Shown here one piece after another: positions 14,598 to 22,908 of a stretch of 23,302 nucleotides of DNA. Under the pieces are notes generated by a model. It searched no databases, had not been told where the DNA came from, and was given only the letters and a program-made list of their open reading frames with translations. Position numbers and translations under genes: made by a program. This DNA is from an uncultured Clostridia bacterium (GTDB taxonomy: Bacteria; Bacillota; Clostridia; TANB77; CAG-465), in NCBI GenBank assembly GCA_934162655.1, contig CAKPJL010000018.1, positions 1 to 23,302 on the forward strand, given 5' to 3'. The number at the start of each line of letters is the position of its first letter. Positions within the stretch are counted from its first letter, which is position 1.

Positions 14598-15815
14598 TTA
14601 ATTTTTAAAGTATTTAACTTTAAATACGCTTCCCAATCCTGGATTTGACTCAACAAAAATGTATCCATTACTACTTTGTATTATAGATTTTGCAAGTGCC
14701 AAACCTATTCCTATACTATCACTTGAGGAATTGCTTCCCTTATAAAATCTTTCAAATATATGTGGTAAATCTTTCCTTTCAATTCCTACTCCATGATCCT
14801 TTATTTCTATTTGTGAATATACACCATTTTGTTCATAAGATATTTCCACAATTGAATTTTTAGATGAATACTCCACACAGTTTTTTAAAATATTTGTTAT
14901 AGCCTCAACTTGCCATTTCATATCACAATTAATTTTTATTTTATTATCTCCTCTAACTAATATAGAAACATTTTTTAAATCACACAATACTTCCAAATTT
15001 TTAATAGCCTCATTTATTATTTTATAAATATATACATCATTATTTATAAAATGCACTGAATTTGCTTCCAATTTTGATAGTTTTAGTAAAGAACTTACTA
15101 AAAAATTAATATTTATAATTTCCCTTTTTATATCATTTATAAATTCAGTTCTTGTTTTACTATCCATTTGTGGATCATCTATTATATTATCTAACATAAC
15201 AGAAATTGATGTCAACGGTGTCTTTAATTGGTGTGAAATATCAGAAAGTGATCTTTTTAAATTAACTTTATCTAAAATAGAATTCTGTGCTACTTCTTTT
15301 AACATCACTGTTGTTTTATATATTTCGTTTTTTAATATTGATAGTTCATCTTCTGTATTATCCTCAATATCTAATTTGTAATTTCTATTGTTTATTTGCT
15401 CAATATATTTTGTAATTTCTGCTAATTTTTTATCTTTTAAAGAATTATATCTTACAAATATAATTAAAATAGATATAAAAGATACTATTATAAAACACAA
15501 ATTGATGATTGAAAATTTCATAAAAAGTTTATCATTTTGGATTATTATAGAATCTTTTTTTAGATCTATACCATACTTTTCTAAAATATCTGACTTATTA
15601 TAAAAATCATTATTTAAAATTTTAACTATCTCATCTTTATTAATATCTTCATACTTAATGCAAACATTTTCTACTAGCATATTTATTTTATTATTAAAAT
15701 TATTTGTATAGGCTTTATACTCAAATAGCAAAAAAATCTCAAATATTACAGAAATTAAGACTATTAAACTAAAACTAAGAACACATGCCTTTTTAAATTC
15801 TATTTTGTTTTTCAT
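14598..15815 (-). CDS. Sensor histidine kinase of the ABC-linked two-component system
   Basis: From the ATG at 15815 the product is 405 residues: TM1 (about 10-33), an extracytoplasmic sensor of about 65 residues, TM2 (about 102-122), a linker, a dimerisation/phosphoacceptor domain with SHQLKTP (His at about 195), and a catalytic ATPase domain with N box ILKNCVEYSS, G1 DHGVGI, F box HIFERFYKG and G2 GIGLALAKS. It should autophosphorylate at the His and pass phosphate to the regulator encoded just upstream. The ATG is preferred over a TTG at 15839 because GGGTGG lies at suitable distance; the start overlaps the regulator's end by 23 bases. The sizeable sensor domain differs from the BceS type, which has almost no extracytoplasmic part. 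Confidence 0.92.
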   Translation of the reverse strand: MKNKIEFKKACVLSFSLIVLISVIFEIFLLFEYKAYTNNFNNKINMLVENVCIKYEDINKDEIVKILNNDFYNKSDILEKYGIDLKKDSIIIQNDKLFMKFSIINLCFIIVSFISILIIFVRYNSLKDKKLAEITKYIEQINNRNYKLDIEDNTEDELSILKNEIYKTTVMLKEVAQNSILDKVNLKRSLSDISHQLKTPLTSISVMLDNIIDDPQMDSKTRTEFINDIKREIININFLVSSLLKLSKLEANSVHFINNDVYIYKIINEAIKNLEVLCDLKNVSILVRGDNKIKINCDMKWQVEAITNILKNCVEYSSKNSIVEISYEQNGVYSQIEIKDHGVGIERKDLPHIFERFYKGSNSSSDSIGIGLALAKSIIQSSNGYIFVESNPGLGSVFKVKYFKN

Positions 15816-16467
15816 TTTCACTATCCACCCTATATCCAATTCCTTTTATAGTCTTTATTATGTTTGAGTTTAGTTTTTCTCTTATTCTTTTTAAATAAAC
15901 TGTTACAGTATTATCATTTACATCATTTCCTGTCCATTCCCATATTTTTTCTATAATATATTCCCTTTTTACTACTTTATCTAAGTTGCAAAATAATAAG
16001 TTTAATATTTTTAATTCCAAACTAGTTAAGTTAACTTTATTAGACTCTTTTAATACTACCATTTTATCAGTATCAAATTCTATATTTCCTACTCTTATTA
16101 CTAAATTTTTATTTTGTTTTAAGAGCGTTTTATTAATTCTTGCAATCAATTCTCTTGTAGAAAAAGGCTTTGTTATATAATCATCTGCTCCTAACTCTAG
16201 ACCTGTTACTATATCATTTTCATCATCTCTTGCCGTTAAAAATATTGTAGGTATTTTTCTTTCCTTTATCTTTTCTAAATATAAATCAAAACCATTGCCA
16301 TCTGGAAGCGAAACATCTAAGATAATTAAATCTGGCACATTATTTATTAAATAATTAACAGTTTTATTTACACTTATTGTATGAACAACATCATATTTAT
16401 TTTGTTCTAATGTGTATACTAAACCCTTTGCAAGTGTTTCATTATCTTCTACTAATAAAATGTTCAT
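15793..16467 (-). CDS. OmpR-family response regulator
   Basis: The 224-residue product has a receiver domain (about 1-115) with the acidic pair at ED 7-8, phosphoacceptor Asp 51 in LIILDVSLPDG, Thr 79 and Lys 100 in YITKPFS. A winged-helix DNA-binding domain follows (about 128-218) with LTSLELKIL, NTVTVYLKRIREKL and IKGIGYRV. AGGAGTGAG lies seven bases before the ATG at 16467. It is translated together with the kinase (23-base overlap). OmpR-type regulators usually bind tandem 6-7-bp repeats at about one helical turn; such a repeat occurs in the promoter of the upstream ABC genes (19866-19883), so that transporter is the likely target. The assignment of the target is inference. Confidence 0.95.
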   Translation of the reverse strand: MNILLVEDNETLAKGLVYTLEQNKYDVVHTISVNKTVNYLINNVPDLIILDVSLPDGNGFDLYLEKIKERKIPTIFLTARDDENDIVTGLELGADDYITKPFSTRELIARINKTLLKQNKNLVIRVGNIEFDTDKMVVLKESNKVNLTSLELKILNLLFCNLDKVVKREYIIEKIWEWTGNDVNDNTVTVYLKRIREKLNSNIIKTIKGIGYRVDSENEKQNRI

Positions 16468-16488
16468 TTATACTCACTCCTAACAATT

Positions 16489-16517
16489 ATTATATAATAA
16501 ATAAAGGGAGATTTCTA
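16489..16517 (-). promoter_or_regulatory. Weak internal promoter candidate for the response regulator/kinase genes
   Basis: On the minus strand TAGAAA (16517-16512), 17 bases, TATAAT (16494-16489). The -10 is perfect, but the -35 has two mismatches and lies in the loop of the preceding hairpin. Confidence 0.3.
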
Positions 16518-16526
16518 CCTCCCTTT
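16503..16526 (-). terminator. Hairpin between the ABC permease and the response regulator
   Basis: AAAGGGAG (16526-16519) pairs with CTCCCTTT (16510-16503) across an eight-base loop. The tail is TATTTATTAT, a poor U-run, so termination is probably partial and the two-component genes may be expressed at a lower level from the ABC promoter. Confidence 0.5.
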
Positions 16527-19150
16527 TATATATTTTCATTTCTTATTGTTTCTATTGTATTTTGTTTATTAATTTTTCCAATAGAATATTTCATAATACA
16601 AGTTATAAGTAAAAATACAGCTACTATTGATATTACAATTGCTTTTATTGGTAATACAAAGTTAATTTTTCCGCTTTCTCCTAGTGAAAATGAACTATAT
16701 AACAAATATGATAGTGCTATTCCTATTGGAATACTAAAAATCAATGATTTAAATCCCATAAACAAAGTTTCAAGTCTTATCATTTTATTAAATTCTTTTG
16801 TTGTCATACCTATTGACTTTAACATTGCAAATTCAGGTTTTCTAAGCTCCATATTAGTAGTAATTGTATTAAACACATTAGTTATACCAATTAATGTTAT
16901 TACAGCTATAAAACCATATAAAAATATTCCTATTAAAGTGTACAGTTTTTCAATCATACATTTACTTTGTTCAACATTATTTACATTATAATTATGCCCC
17001 TTTAGTACCTCATCTATATCATCTTGTAGTTTGTCTGGATTACTTGAATCATAATAAATCTCTATATTATAATCTCTAAAATATTTTTCATAAAGGTCGT
17101 TAGATACTATTATAAAGCATTCATAATTATTATCTATTCCAAATGGCAAAATATCTGTTGTTATACATACTTGTGCATCAAATATTTCTTCATCATTTGT
17201 TATTATATTTAATAAATCTCCTTTTTCATATTCAAAAGACTTAGTCTTTTTTAATATCCATTTTTTCTTATTCTCATCAAATTTTCTAACAGTTGTGTTA
17301 TCAACTAGTATGATCTTATCTTTAACATAATCATAATTTAGTCCTAATTTTTTTATATATTTTTTATACTGCTCATCATTTATTGTCATGACTTTTACAC
17401 ATCCATCAAAGATGCTATTTTCCTCTTCATTTTCATCATTTATAAATTCCTTGTATTCACTATTATATCTAGCATTTGCAATATGGCAACTATCAAACTT
17501 TGATAAAGTATAATCTTTTATATTTTCAAGCTCAGTAATCTTAGATACCTTCTTATATAATTGTTCATCAATCCTATCATTTATTGAAATCGAAAGATTA
17601 TAGTCTCTTAAATTCAATTCACTTCTAACTTTATCAAAAGCTAAGCTCATAAAGTAAGATAGGGCAATAAACACAGATACAGATACTGCTATTGAAATTA
17701 CAGTAGTTCTATATTTTTTTCTATTTCTTTTTAAGTTTTTATATGAAATTGTTCCACCTATTTGGAAAAATTTTTCTATTATTTTTGGGCTCTTTATTTC
17801 TCTAGACTTTATTTTTATTCCACCACTATTCCTAATAGAATCTATCGGTGAAATTTTTGAAGCTTTGCTAGCACTTCTTAGTGAAGAAAGATATATTGTA
17901 GTAATTCCTAATAAAATTGCAACTATAAAAGCTTCAGTAGAAAATGATAAAACAAGCTTTAATCCTCGTGTAAACATATCACTTATAAAATAGTTACTAA
18001 TTATTATAAGAATCCATGAAGCTAAAACACCCAATAGCAGCCCTAGAGGTATACCAATAATTCCAAGTATTGTCGCTTCAAAAAATACATTTTTCCTTAT
18101 CTGTTTTTTAGTAGCCCCTATGCTTTTTAACATACCGTATTGTTTTGTTTTTTCTGTAATAGATATATCAAAACTATTTTTAATACAAAATACTGAAGTA
18201 AAAACAATAATTACACATACAACTATAGCAACCGTTCCAAGTCCTCCAACTGCACCGTCATCTAATGGATTATTTTCTAGTAAAATTAAATATGAATTTA
18301 TATTATAACTGTATTTTGATTTTGAAACTTCATTTAAAATTTCCATAAATTCTTCAGAAGAGTTAAATTCACCGTATTCAAACTTTTGTAGTGTCTCTTT
18401 ATTTATCTGCAATATATTTGCTGTTACATTTATATAATCCTTTGAACCATCTTTGGTATACTTGCAATAGGCATCAACTCTACCTGAAATTTCATCTTCA
18501 TTTATTAGTGTTGCAAAAGTATATCCTGGAGCTGAATAATCTTCTATATTACTTGCAGGTCTTTCAATAATTCCTACTATTTTATAAGTTTTAGAAATAG
18601 CATTTATTATTTCCTCATTATTTTCTTCATTATAAGAGTTGCTTTGGTTTAACTCATACCCCTCGCTTACCCTCTTTCCAACATTAAGTGTAATCTTATC
18701 TCCAATGCCCAATGCAATTCTTCCGTTTGTTTTTAAATGTGTTGGTATTATAATTTCATCACTATTTTCTGGTAATCGCCCCTCTACTAACTTTACAGAA
18801 AGGTTTTGTAATGATTTTTTTGTAAATCCTTTTACAAATGCATAAGGTTTATATTTATTTTTTGATTCTTCAAGTCTTGCATACCCAATATCTTGCGTGA
18901 AAAACACATCTTGTATCTTTCTATTATTTTTTAATACATTAATTTCTTCTACTGCAACATCATAAAATGCAACATGAAAATCACCTTTTTCATATGTTTC
19001 AAACTTAATTAGTGATGTTATACAGCTACTATACATTGTTGCTACTGCTGTTATAAGTGCAACAGACAGCATTATACCAATAATAGTAACTACTGTTCTT
19101 TTCTTATTTAAAATAAGATTTTTTATTGTAAGTTTATTTAATAAATTCAC
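16526..19150 (-). CDS. ABC transporter permease with two FtsX/MacB-type domains
   Basis: The product is 874 residues. It begins with a basic segment and TM1 (about 18-40), then a large extracytoplasmic domain (about 45-300), an FtsX three-helix block (about 305-435, with the coupling region KQYGMLKSIGATKKQIR), a further helix at about 480-500, a second extracytoplasmic domain, and a last FtsX block (about 745-865) containing the matching KPEFAMLKSIGMTTKEFNKM. This eight-helix layout with two large outer domains is the long permease type, which works with a single ATPase and moves antimicrobial peptides, lipids or lipoproteins outward or gives resistance to them; the substrate is not predictable. 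GTG at 19150 shares its first base with the TAG of the ATPase gene, and GTAGGTGA supplies the ribosome site, so the pair is coupled. Confidence 0.92.
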   Translation of the reverse strand: MNLLNKLTIKNLILNKKRTVVTIIGIMLSVALITAVATMYSSCITSLIKFETYEKGDFHVAFYDVAVEEINVLKNNRKIQDVFFTQDIGYARLEESKNKYKPYAFVKGFTKKSLQNLSVKLVEGRLPENSDEIIIPTHLKTNGRIALGIGDKITLNVGKRVSEGYELNQSNSYNEENNEEIINAISKTYKIVGIIERPASNIEDYSAPGYTFATLINEDEISGRVDAYCKYTKDGSKDYINVTANILQINKETLQKFEYGEFNSSEEFMEILNEVSKSKYSYNINSYLILLENNPLDDGAVGGLGTVAIVVCVIIVFTSVFCIKNSFDISITEKTKQYGMLKSIGATKKQIRKNVFFEATILGIIGIPLGLLLGVLASWILIIISNYFISDMFTRGLKLVLSFSTEAFIVAILLGITTIYLSSLRSASKASKISPIDSIRNSGGIKIKSREIKSPKIIEKFFQIGGTISYKNLKRNRKKYRTTVISIAVSVSVFIALSYFMSLAFDKVRSELNLRDYNLSISINDRIDEQLYKKVSKITELENIKDYTLSKFDSCHIANARYNSEYKEFINDENEEENSIFDGCVKVMTINDEQYKKYIKKLGLNYDYVKDKIILVDNTTVRKFDENKKKWILKKTKSFEYEKGDLLNIITNDEEIFDAQVCITTDILPFGIDNNYECFIIVSNDLYEKYFRDYNIEIYYDSSNPDKLQDDIDEVLKGHNYNVNNVEQSKCMIEKLYTLIGIFLYGFIAVITLIGITNVFNTITTNMELRKPEFAMLKSIGMTTKEFNKMIRLETLFMGFKSLIFSIPIGIALSYLLYSSFSLGESGKINFVLPIKAIVISIVAVFLLITCIMKYSIGKINKQNTIETIRNENI

Positions 19151-19821
19151 TAATTATCACCTACAATCTTACCATCTTCAATTTTTATTATTCTGTCAGC
19201 AAATTTTGCAATCTCCATATTATGTGTTATCATAATAATCGTTTGGTTATAATCCCTATTAGATTTTTTTAAAAGTTCAACAATTTCATCACTAGATTTA
19301 GAATCTAAATTTCCTGTTGGTTCATCTGCAAGTATTAATGAAGGATTTGTTATTATCGCTCTTCCAATTGAAGTCCTTTGCTGTTGACCGCCGGATAATT
19401 CATTTGGAAGATGCCCTCTTCTATTTTCTAGTCCTAACACCCTTATCAACTCATTTAGTTTTTCATTATTTACATCTCTATTATCCAAGCTAAGTGGCAA
19501 AGTTATATTTTCTTCTACATTTAATATTGGTATTAAGTTATAGAATTGATAAATAAGACCTACCTGTCTTCTTCTAAATATTGCAAGTTCATCATCATTA
19601 AATTTATAGATATCCTTTCCATCTATAAAAACTTTTCCGGATGTTGGTCTATCTACTCCTCCTATTAGATGAAGTAGAGTTGATTTGCCGCTTCCCGAAG
19701 CACCTACTATTGCAACGAACTCGCCTTTTTCTACTTTAAATGACACATTATCTAGTGCTATAACCTTTGTCTGGTCTTTTCCATAAACTTTACTTAAATT
19801 TTCAACTCTCAATATTTCCAT
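19150..19821 (-). CDS. ABC transporter ATP-binding protein (MacB/LolD type)
   Basis: The 223-residue protein has all nucleotide-binding motifs: Walker A GASGSGKST (40-48), the Q-loop around YQFYNLIPILNVEENITLPL, signature LSGGQQQR (about 142-149), Walker B LILADEPTGNLDS and the H-loop in IIMITHN. The sequence between the Q-loop and the signature and the D-loop GNLDS are those of the MacB/LolD/FtsE group that drives FtsX-type permeases, which matches the permease encoded next. The protein is cytoplasmic and acts as a dimer on the permease. AAGGAAAG precedes the ATG at 19821. It heads the ABC to two-component unit and is transcribed from the promoter at 19846-19874. Confidence 0.96.
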   Translation of the reverse strand: MEILRVENLSKVYGKDQTKVIALDNVSFKVEKGEFVAIVGASGSGKSTLLHLIGGVDRPTSGKVFIDGKDIYKFNDDELAIFRRRQVGLIYQFYNLIPILNVEENITLPLSLDNRDVNNEKLNELIRVLGLENRRGHLPNELSGGQQQRTSIGRAIITNPSLILADEPTGNLDSKSSDEIVELLKKSNRDYNQTIIMITHNMEIAKFADRIIKIEDGKIVGDN

Positions 19822-19845
19822 AAAAACTCACTTTCCTTTCTTACA

Positions 19846-19874
19846 TTTATAGCATAACACATTCAAAGTGACAA
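19846..19874 (-). promoter_or_regulatory. Sigma-A promoter of the ABC/two-component genes
   Basis: On the minus strand TTGTCA (19874-19869) and TATAAA (19851-19846) are 17 bases apart, each one mismatch from consensus, 25 bases upstream of the ATPase ATG. Confidence 0.7.
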
Positions 19875-19883
19875 GTAAGTGAC
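19866..19883 (-). promoter_or_regulatory. Direct-repeat operator candidate at the ABC promoter
   Basis: GTCACTT occurs twice on the minus strand (19883-19877 and 19872-19866), spaced by four bases, so the period is 11 bp. The second copy overlaps the -35 element. Spacing of one helical turn and placement at the -35 are typical of OmpR/PhoB-type activators, and such a regulator is encoded in the same unit. Confidence 0.5.
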
Positions 19884-19923
19884 TTTTAAAAATTTAGTAC
19901 ATTTTATATTCATATTTTAAATA

Positions 19924-19958
19924 ACAAAAAATCAACCAGATTTATTTTCTGATCGATT
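19924..19958 (-). terminator. Terminator of the tRNA-Leu transcript
   Basis: On the minus strand AATCGATCAGA (19958-19948) pairs fully with TCTGGTTGATT (19940-19930), including two G-U pairs, followed by TTTTGTTATTT. It lies about 40 bases beyond the tRNA 3' end. Confidence 0.85.
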
Positions 19959-19999
19959 CTTATATTAATTTTGTTCTATTTTTTGATTAGATACATCCT

Positions 20000-20086
20000 T
20001 GGTGCCGAAAGTGGGACTTGAACCCACACGGTATTGCTACCACCAGATTTTGAGTCTGGCGCGTCTGCCAATTCCACCATTTCGGC
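20000..20086 (-). tRNA. tRNA-Leu (anticodon CAA)
   Basis: The acceptor stem pairs GCCGAAA with TTTCGGC, and the 3' end ACCA is encoded. The D arm includes TGGCAGACGCG, the anticodon arm is CCAGA-CTCAAAA-TCTGG with anticodon CAA (reads UUG), a long type II variable arm follows (TGGTAGCAATACCG), and the T arm contains GTGGG-TTCAAGT-CCCAC. The type II variable arm and the CAA anticodon both indicate leucine. Length with CCA is 87 bases. Confidence 0.97.
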
Positions 20087-20093
20087 ATAAAAT

Positions 20094-20117
20094 ATGAGTA
20101 GGCTTAAATCTACTCAT
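20094..20117 (-). terminator. Hairpin between the TPR gene and tRNA-Leu
   Basis: ATGAGTAG (20117-20110) pairs perfectly with CTACTCAT (20101-20094) across eight bases, followed by ATTTTATG, a weak U-run. It probably ends the TPR transcript, but some read-through into the tRNA is likely. Confidence 0.5.
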
Positions 20118-20119
20118 AA

Positions 20120-20148
20120 AGTATAACATAAAGTTTAATTTTTTACAA
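20120..20148 (-). promoter_or_regulatory. Promoter candidate for tRNA-Leu
   Basis: On the minus strand TTGTAA (20148-20143) and TATACT (20125-20120) are 17 bases apart. Transcription would start near 20113, inside the first arm of the TPR hairpin, about 27 bases before the mature tRNA. Confidence 0.55.
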
Positions 20149-20151
20149 GAA

Positions 20152-21306
20152 TTATTTTGCAATTTTAAATTTTTCTAAACTATTTGGCTCATCTTTTTTG
20201 AAAAATCTTATTATTTTATTTTTCATATAATTTCTTTTATCTATTTCTTTTTGTTTAGCATCCTGCCTAGCTTTAATATAAGAATTAATAATATCTCTCA
20301 TAGGAAGAAATGCACACTCAGCAGAGGCTTTTTTGATAAATTCTTCATCTAATTCAACAGCATATTCTAGTACAGCCATAGCCTTTTCATACTCTTTTAG
20401 CAATGCATAACATACTGATATTTTATAATATGCCTTAGGGCCATATGTCATAGAAGTGGTAACTTTTTTATATTCATTTATTGCTTCTTCATAACTACCT
20501 TTTCTTAAACAAAGTTCACCTACATTATAACTTGCGAGCAAAAATTCTGGTTTTATTTGTTCAGCTTTTCTAAATGCTTCTTCCGCCTTGTCAAAGTTTT
20601 CTACTTCTTGCTCTAACATTCCTATATTATAGTACATTTCATAAGCATCTTTATGTATTTTAACTGCTTCATTATAAGAAAAAATTGCTTCTAAAAATCT
20701 GCCTTGACTTGTTAGACAAATTCCTTTTGCTTCTTTTGCTTCATAAAAATCTGGTTTGCACTTTATAGCTTTATCAAACATTAAAAGAGCCGCTTCTTTT
20801 TTATTAGTTGAATCTAATACAATTCCATATTCATAATAAGATTTATAATCTTTATCGTCAAATTCTATTGCAAGTGCAAAAGAATCTCTTGAATTTATAA
20901 AATCTTTAAGGCCTTTATAACACATTCCAGCTAGATATAAAAGTTCATTATTCCTTCCATCAAGTATAACAAGCTTATTTATGTATTTTAAGGTTAATCT
21001 ATAGTCTTTAACATTGTATGCTGACTTCATTTTGTAATAAATTATTTTTTTTGCAATTATAATATTTTTTGATTGTAAAACTACTACAATAGATGGGATT
21101 ATTATTCCAAATAATAATATCGCTATTTGTGCATATATTGGTATAAATATGTCATAAATTGCAAAAGTTATATATAAAACAAATGATGCTACTAAAAATA
21201 CTATCACAAACGCGTTTTCTGGTGCATATTTTTTCAAATAATTATAAGATAAAATATATAATAGTATAAACATAAATAGCATTATTCCTATTTTTTCAAA
21301 TAACAT
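20152..21306 (-). CDS. Membrane-anchored tetratricopeptide-repeat protein
   Basis: From the ATG at 21306 the product is 384 residues. Three hydrophobic helices (about 5-22, 31-52 and 60-77) anchor the N-terminus. Residues about 90-340 are a run of TPR units, recognisable by motifs such as LYLAGMCYKGLKDFINSRDS, SYYEYGIVLDSTNKKEAALL, MYYNIGMLEQEVENFDKAEE and AYYKISVCYALLKEYEKAMA, at roughly 34-residue spacing. The C-terminal 40 residues are Lys-rich. The repeats should face the cytoplasm and bind a protein partner; no enzymatic motif is visible. GGAGG lies six bases before this ATG, whereas an ATG at 21318 contributes to that ribosome site and has none of its own. It is divergent from murC, with about 155 bases between the two starts. 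Confidence 0.88.
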   Translation of the reverse strand: MLFEKIGIMLFMFILLYILSYNYLKKYAPENAFVIVFLVASFVLYITFAIYDIFIPIYAQIAILLFGIIIPSIVVVLQSKNIIIAKKIIYYKMKSAYNVKDYRLTLKYINKLVILDGRNNELLYLAGMCYKGLKDFINSRDSFALAIEFDDKDYKSYYEYGIVLDSTNKKEAALLMFDKAIKCKPDFYEAKEAKGICLTSQGRFLEAIFSYNEAVKIHKDAYEMYYNIGMLEQEVENFDKAEEAFRKAEQIKPEFLLASYNVGELCLRKGSYEEAINEYKKVTTSMTYGPKAYYKISVCYALLKEYEKAMAVLEYAVELDEEFIKKASAECAFLPMRDIINSYIKARQDAKQKEIDKRNYMKNKIIRFFKKDEPNSLEKFKIAK

Positions 21307-21328
21307 AATTTCCTCCATTTATGTTAAG

Positions 21329-21357
21329 ATTATACAACTTTTTATTCTATTTTTCAA
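21329..21357 (-). promoter_or_regulatory. Sigma-A promoter of the TPR gene
   Basis: TTGAAA (21357-21352), 17 bases and a perfect TATAAT (21334-21329) on the minus strand, with the ATG at 21306. Confidence 0.8.
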
Positions 21358-21372
21358 GCGTTTTAGCAATCT

Positions 21373-21401
21373 TTGACAGGTTTAGACAAAATTAGTATAA
21401 T
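21373..21401 (+). promoter_or_regulatory. murC promoter P1, full consensus
   Basis: TTGACA at 21373-21378 and TATAAT at 21396-21401 are separated by 17 bases, an exact sigma-A consensus. It is the upstream of two tandem promoters. Confidence 0.85.
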
Positions 21402-21403
21402 TA

Positions 21404-21432
21404 TTGACTAATTTAGTAATTTCTTGTATAAT
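21404..21432 (+). promoter_or_regulatory. murC promoter P2, near consensus
   Basis: TTGACT at 21404-21409 and TATAAT at 21427-21432 are separated by 17 bases. It sits exactly 31 bases downstream of P1, and the two units share TTTAG in the spacer as well as both hexamers. Confidence 0.82.
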
Positions 21433-21462
21433 ATAGAAGTTAAAAAAGGATGTGAAATTTAA

Positions 21463-22869
21463 ATGTCAAAAACATTTAAAAACTTTTCAAATATAAAAAA
21501 GGTACATATGATTGGAATAGGTGGAGTATCAATGAGCGGTATAGCCGTAGTGCTTAAAAAAGCTGGATTTGAAGTAACTGGTTCTGATAGATCATATGGG
21601 GATATGACAGACATATTAGAACAAAATGGAATAAAAGTTTTTATTGGATCTAATGCTGAACTTGTAAAAGATGCAGACATTGTAGTATACACCTCTGCTA
21701 TAAGTCAACACGATTCTGAATTTGTTAAAGCAAAATCTCTTGGTATTCCAACAATAGAAAGAGCTAAATTTTTAGGAATGCTCCTTGATAACTACGAAAT
21801 TCCTATTTGTATTGCAGGTACTCACGGAAAAACTACCACTACCTCTATGACATCTTTAATTTTTATTGATGCAGGATATGATCCAAATGTTCAAGTTGGT
21901 GGAAAACATAAAAAGTTAGGTAATTTAAATTATAGGATCGGTAATTCAGAATATTTTATATTAGAAGCTTGTGAATATGTAGATAGCTTTTTAAATTTTC
22001 CTCACCACACTGCAACAATACTTAATATTGATGAAGATCATCTAGACTACTTTTCAGGAATTGAAGAAATAAAGCAATCATTTAAAAAATTTATACTAAA
22101 CATAAAATCAAACGGCGTACTAGTTATGAATAAAGATGATATAAATTCTATGGATGTACTAAATCAAGTAAAAAAACAACTATTAAAAAAAAATGTATCA
22201 ATTTACACATTTTCACTCAGTGACCCAACTGCTAACATCTATGCAAAAAATATATCTTGTAACATTAAAGGATTTTATTCATTTGATGTAACTGACAATG
22301 AAACTGGAAAGACATATAGCTACTACTTAACTGTTCCTGGAATTCATAATGTATATGATGCACTAGCCGCTATAACAACTGCACACGCCCATGGTATAAA
22401 ATTTGAAGATATGAAGAAAACTTTAAATGAATTTTGTGGAGCAAAAAGGAGATTTGAACTTAAAGCTAACTTAGGAAATAACATTTTGGTATATGATGAT
22501 TATTCACATCATCCCACAGAAATAAAGGCAACACTAGCGGCAGCCAAACAAAAACATCCTAATAAAATAATTGCTATCTTTCAACCTCACACATATAGTA
22601 GAACCAAAGAACTTCTAGATGACTTCTCTTCTGCCTTCTTTGATGCAGACGTTGTAATAATGCCAAATATTTATGCTGCAAGAGAAATAGATGATGGAAG
22701 TATTTCTTCAAAAGATTTGGTAAAAAGATTAAAAGAACAAAACCTAGATGCTCACTATATTGAAGATTTTTCTGAAATAGTAAAATATGTTAAGAGTATT
22801 GCACAACCAAACGATATAATTCTTACTCTGGGTGCGGGTGATGTAACAAAAATAAGTGATATGTTTTAA
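21463..22869 (+). CDS. murC: UDP-N-acetylmuramate--L-alanine ligase
   Basis: The 468-residue product is close to the usual MurC length. The N-terminal Rossmann domain carries GIGGVSMSG (18-26), typical of MurC rather than MurD, MurE or MurF. The ATP-binding P-loop is GTHGKTTTTS (119-128), the metal- and substrate-site stretch is around LEACEYVDSFLNF and NIDEDHLDYF, and DDYSHHPTEI (about 343-352) is the conserved segment of the C-terminal domain. It adds the first amino acid, L-Ala, to UDP-MurNAc in cytoplasmic peptidoglycan precursor synthesis. AAAAAGGATGTG precedes the ATG. It is transcribed alone: two promoters upstream and a strong bidirectional terminator directly after the stop. The neighbouring mur/fts genes usual in other clusters are not visible, so this is a stand-alone murC. 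Confidence 0.97.
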   Translation: MSKTFKNFSNIKKVHMIGIGGVSMSGIAVVLKKAGFEVTGSDRSYGDMTDILEQNGIKVFIGSNAELVKDADIVVYTSAISQHDSEFVKAKSLGIPTIERAKFLGMLLDNYEIPICIAGTHGKTTTTSMTSLIFIDAGYDPNVQVGGKHKKLGNLNYRIGNSEYFILEACEYVDSFLNFPHHTATILNIDEDHLDYFSGIEEIKQSFKKFILNIKSNGVLVMNKDDINSMDVLNQVKKQLLKKNVSIYTFSLSDPTANIYAKNISCNIKGFYSFDVTDNETGKTYSYYLTVPGIHNVYDALAAITTAHAHGIKFEDMKKTLNEFCGAKRRFELKANLGNNILVYDDYSHHPTEIKATLAAAKQKHPNKIIAIFQPHTYSRTKELLDDFSSAFFDADVVIMPNIYAAREIDDGSISSKDLVKRLKEQNLDAHYIEDFSEIVKYVKSIAQPNDIILTLGAGDVTKISDMF

Positions 22870-22875
22870 GATAAA

Positions 22876-22908
22876 AAAAGGATTACACTAATGTAATCCT
22901 TTTTAATT
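22876..22908. terminator. Bidirectional terminator between murC and the Rpn-type gene
   Basis: AAAAGGATTACA (22876-22887) pairs with TGTAATCCTTTT (22892-22903) across a four-base loop. It has T-runs on both sides (TTTTT on the plus strand, TTTTTTT on the minus strand), so it can end both convergent genes. Confidence 0.9.

Noticed and set aside
16377..16991. Plus-strand ORF of about 200 codons
   Set aside because: It lies opposite the regulator and permease genes, has a composition expected of an antisense frame in AT-rich DNA, and has no ribosome site. The minus-strand genes are clear.
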